From Alistipes sp. (GTDB lineage Bacteria; Bacteroidota; Bacteroidia; Bacteroidales; Rikenellaceae), in assembly GCA_029051915.1 (NCBI GenBank), contig JAIDKM010000111.1, forward strand, positions 1 to 6,018: a stretch of DNA of 6,018 bases, written 5' to 3'. The notes below the pieces were generated by a model. That model was not told the DNA's origin and made no database searches. It saw only the letters and a list, made by a program, of their open reading frames with translations. Position numbers and translations under genes: made by a program. Below, piece after piece: positions 5,905 to 6,018 of the stretch (positions are counted from its first letter, which is position 1; each line of letters begins with the position of its first letter).

Positions 5905-6018
5905 ATGGGGAATGAAAGAAAATTAAGGCTCATTCAGGTCGCTAAGGAGTTCAACGTCGGCATCAACACCATCACGGACTTCTTGCACAAGAAGGGCATC
6001 AAGAGCGACGGATCGCCC
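5905..6018 (+). CDS. infB: Translation initiation factor IF-2, N-terminal end; runs off the right edge
   Basis: Only the first 38 codons are in the window, with no stop. The peptide starts MGNERKLRLIQVAKEFNVG and continues through TITDFLHKKGI, matching the IF2N module (the AKE-N-V...I-FL-KKG pattern) at the start of IF-2, the GTPase that places initiator tRNA on the 30S subunit. Position 39 bases after nusA matches the conserved rimP-nusA-infB order, which makes the call firm despite the short length. The G domain and C-terminal domains lie outside the window. Confidence 0.9.
   Translation, partial: MGNERKLRLIQVAKEFNVGINTITDFLHKKGIKSDGSP

Noticed and set aside
1..6018. Mobile element, CRISPR array, tRNA or defence system
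   Set aside because: No inverted terminal repeats, transposase or integrase motifs, repeat-spacer arrays or tRNA-like cloverleafs were seen. All coding space is taken by core genes of uniform composition.

Overview
The window looks like ordinary core chromosome of a GC-rich member of the Bacteroidota, most likely an Alistipes-like Rikenellaceae. Three things point there: an LpxC-FabZ fusion protein, which is typical of that phylum; promoter elements of the phylum's own type (TTTG at -33, TAnnTTTG at -7), set in AT-rich gaps between GC-rich genes; and mostly A-rich leaders without Shine-Dalgarno sequences. The genus is inferred from composition and protein similarity recalled from memory. No search was run.

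Layout. On the minus strand (read from about 1630 down to 1) are two tightly packed genes. The first encodes a single-pass membrane protein with a coiled-coil/Glu-Arg-rich middle and a TonB-like C-terminal domain. Two bases after its stop begins a CPA1-type K+/H+ antiporter of the NhaP2/CvrA family, cut off by the left window edge. From a shared divergent promoter region (about 1630-1670) the plus strand carries lpxC/fabZ and, one base after its stop, lpxA. Together these provide the first two committed steps of lipid A synthesis plus the dehydratase that draws on the same 3-hydroxyacyl-ACP pool.

A 151-bp gap (3885-4035) holds a textbook Bacteroidota promoter and a short leader with a perfect 8-bp GC-rich hairpin. 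The leader also holds a 17-codon upstream ORF that overlaps the hairpin. Downstream is the conserved translation/transcription cluster rimP-nusA-infB, with infB cut off by the right edge. The 126-bp rimP-nusA gap holds two small hairpins and an A-rich leader.

No mobile element, CRISPR array, tRNA or rRNA was seen, and nothing suggests a new multi-gene system. The most interesting items are the rimP leader (hairpin, alternative pairing and mini-ORF ahead of an operon encoding NusA), the compact divergent promoter, and the uncharacterised TonB-like protein coupled to an ion antiporter.
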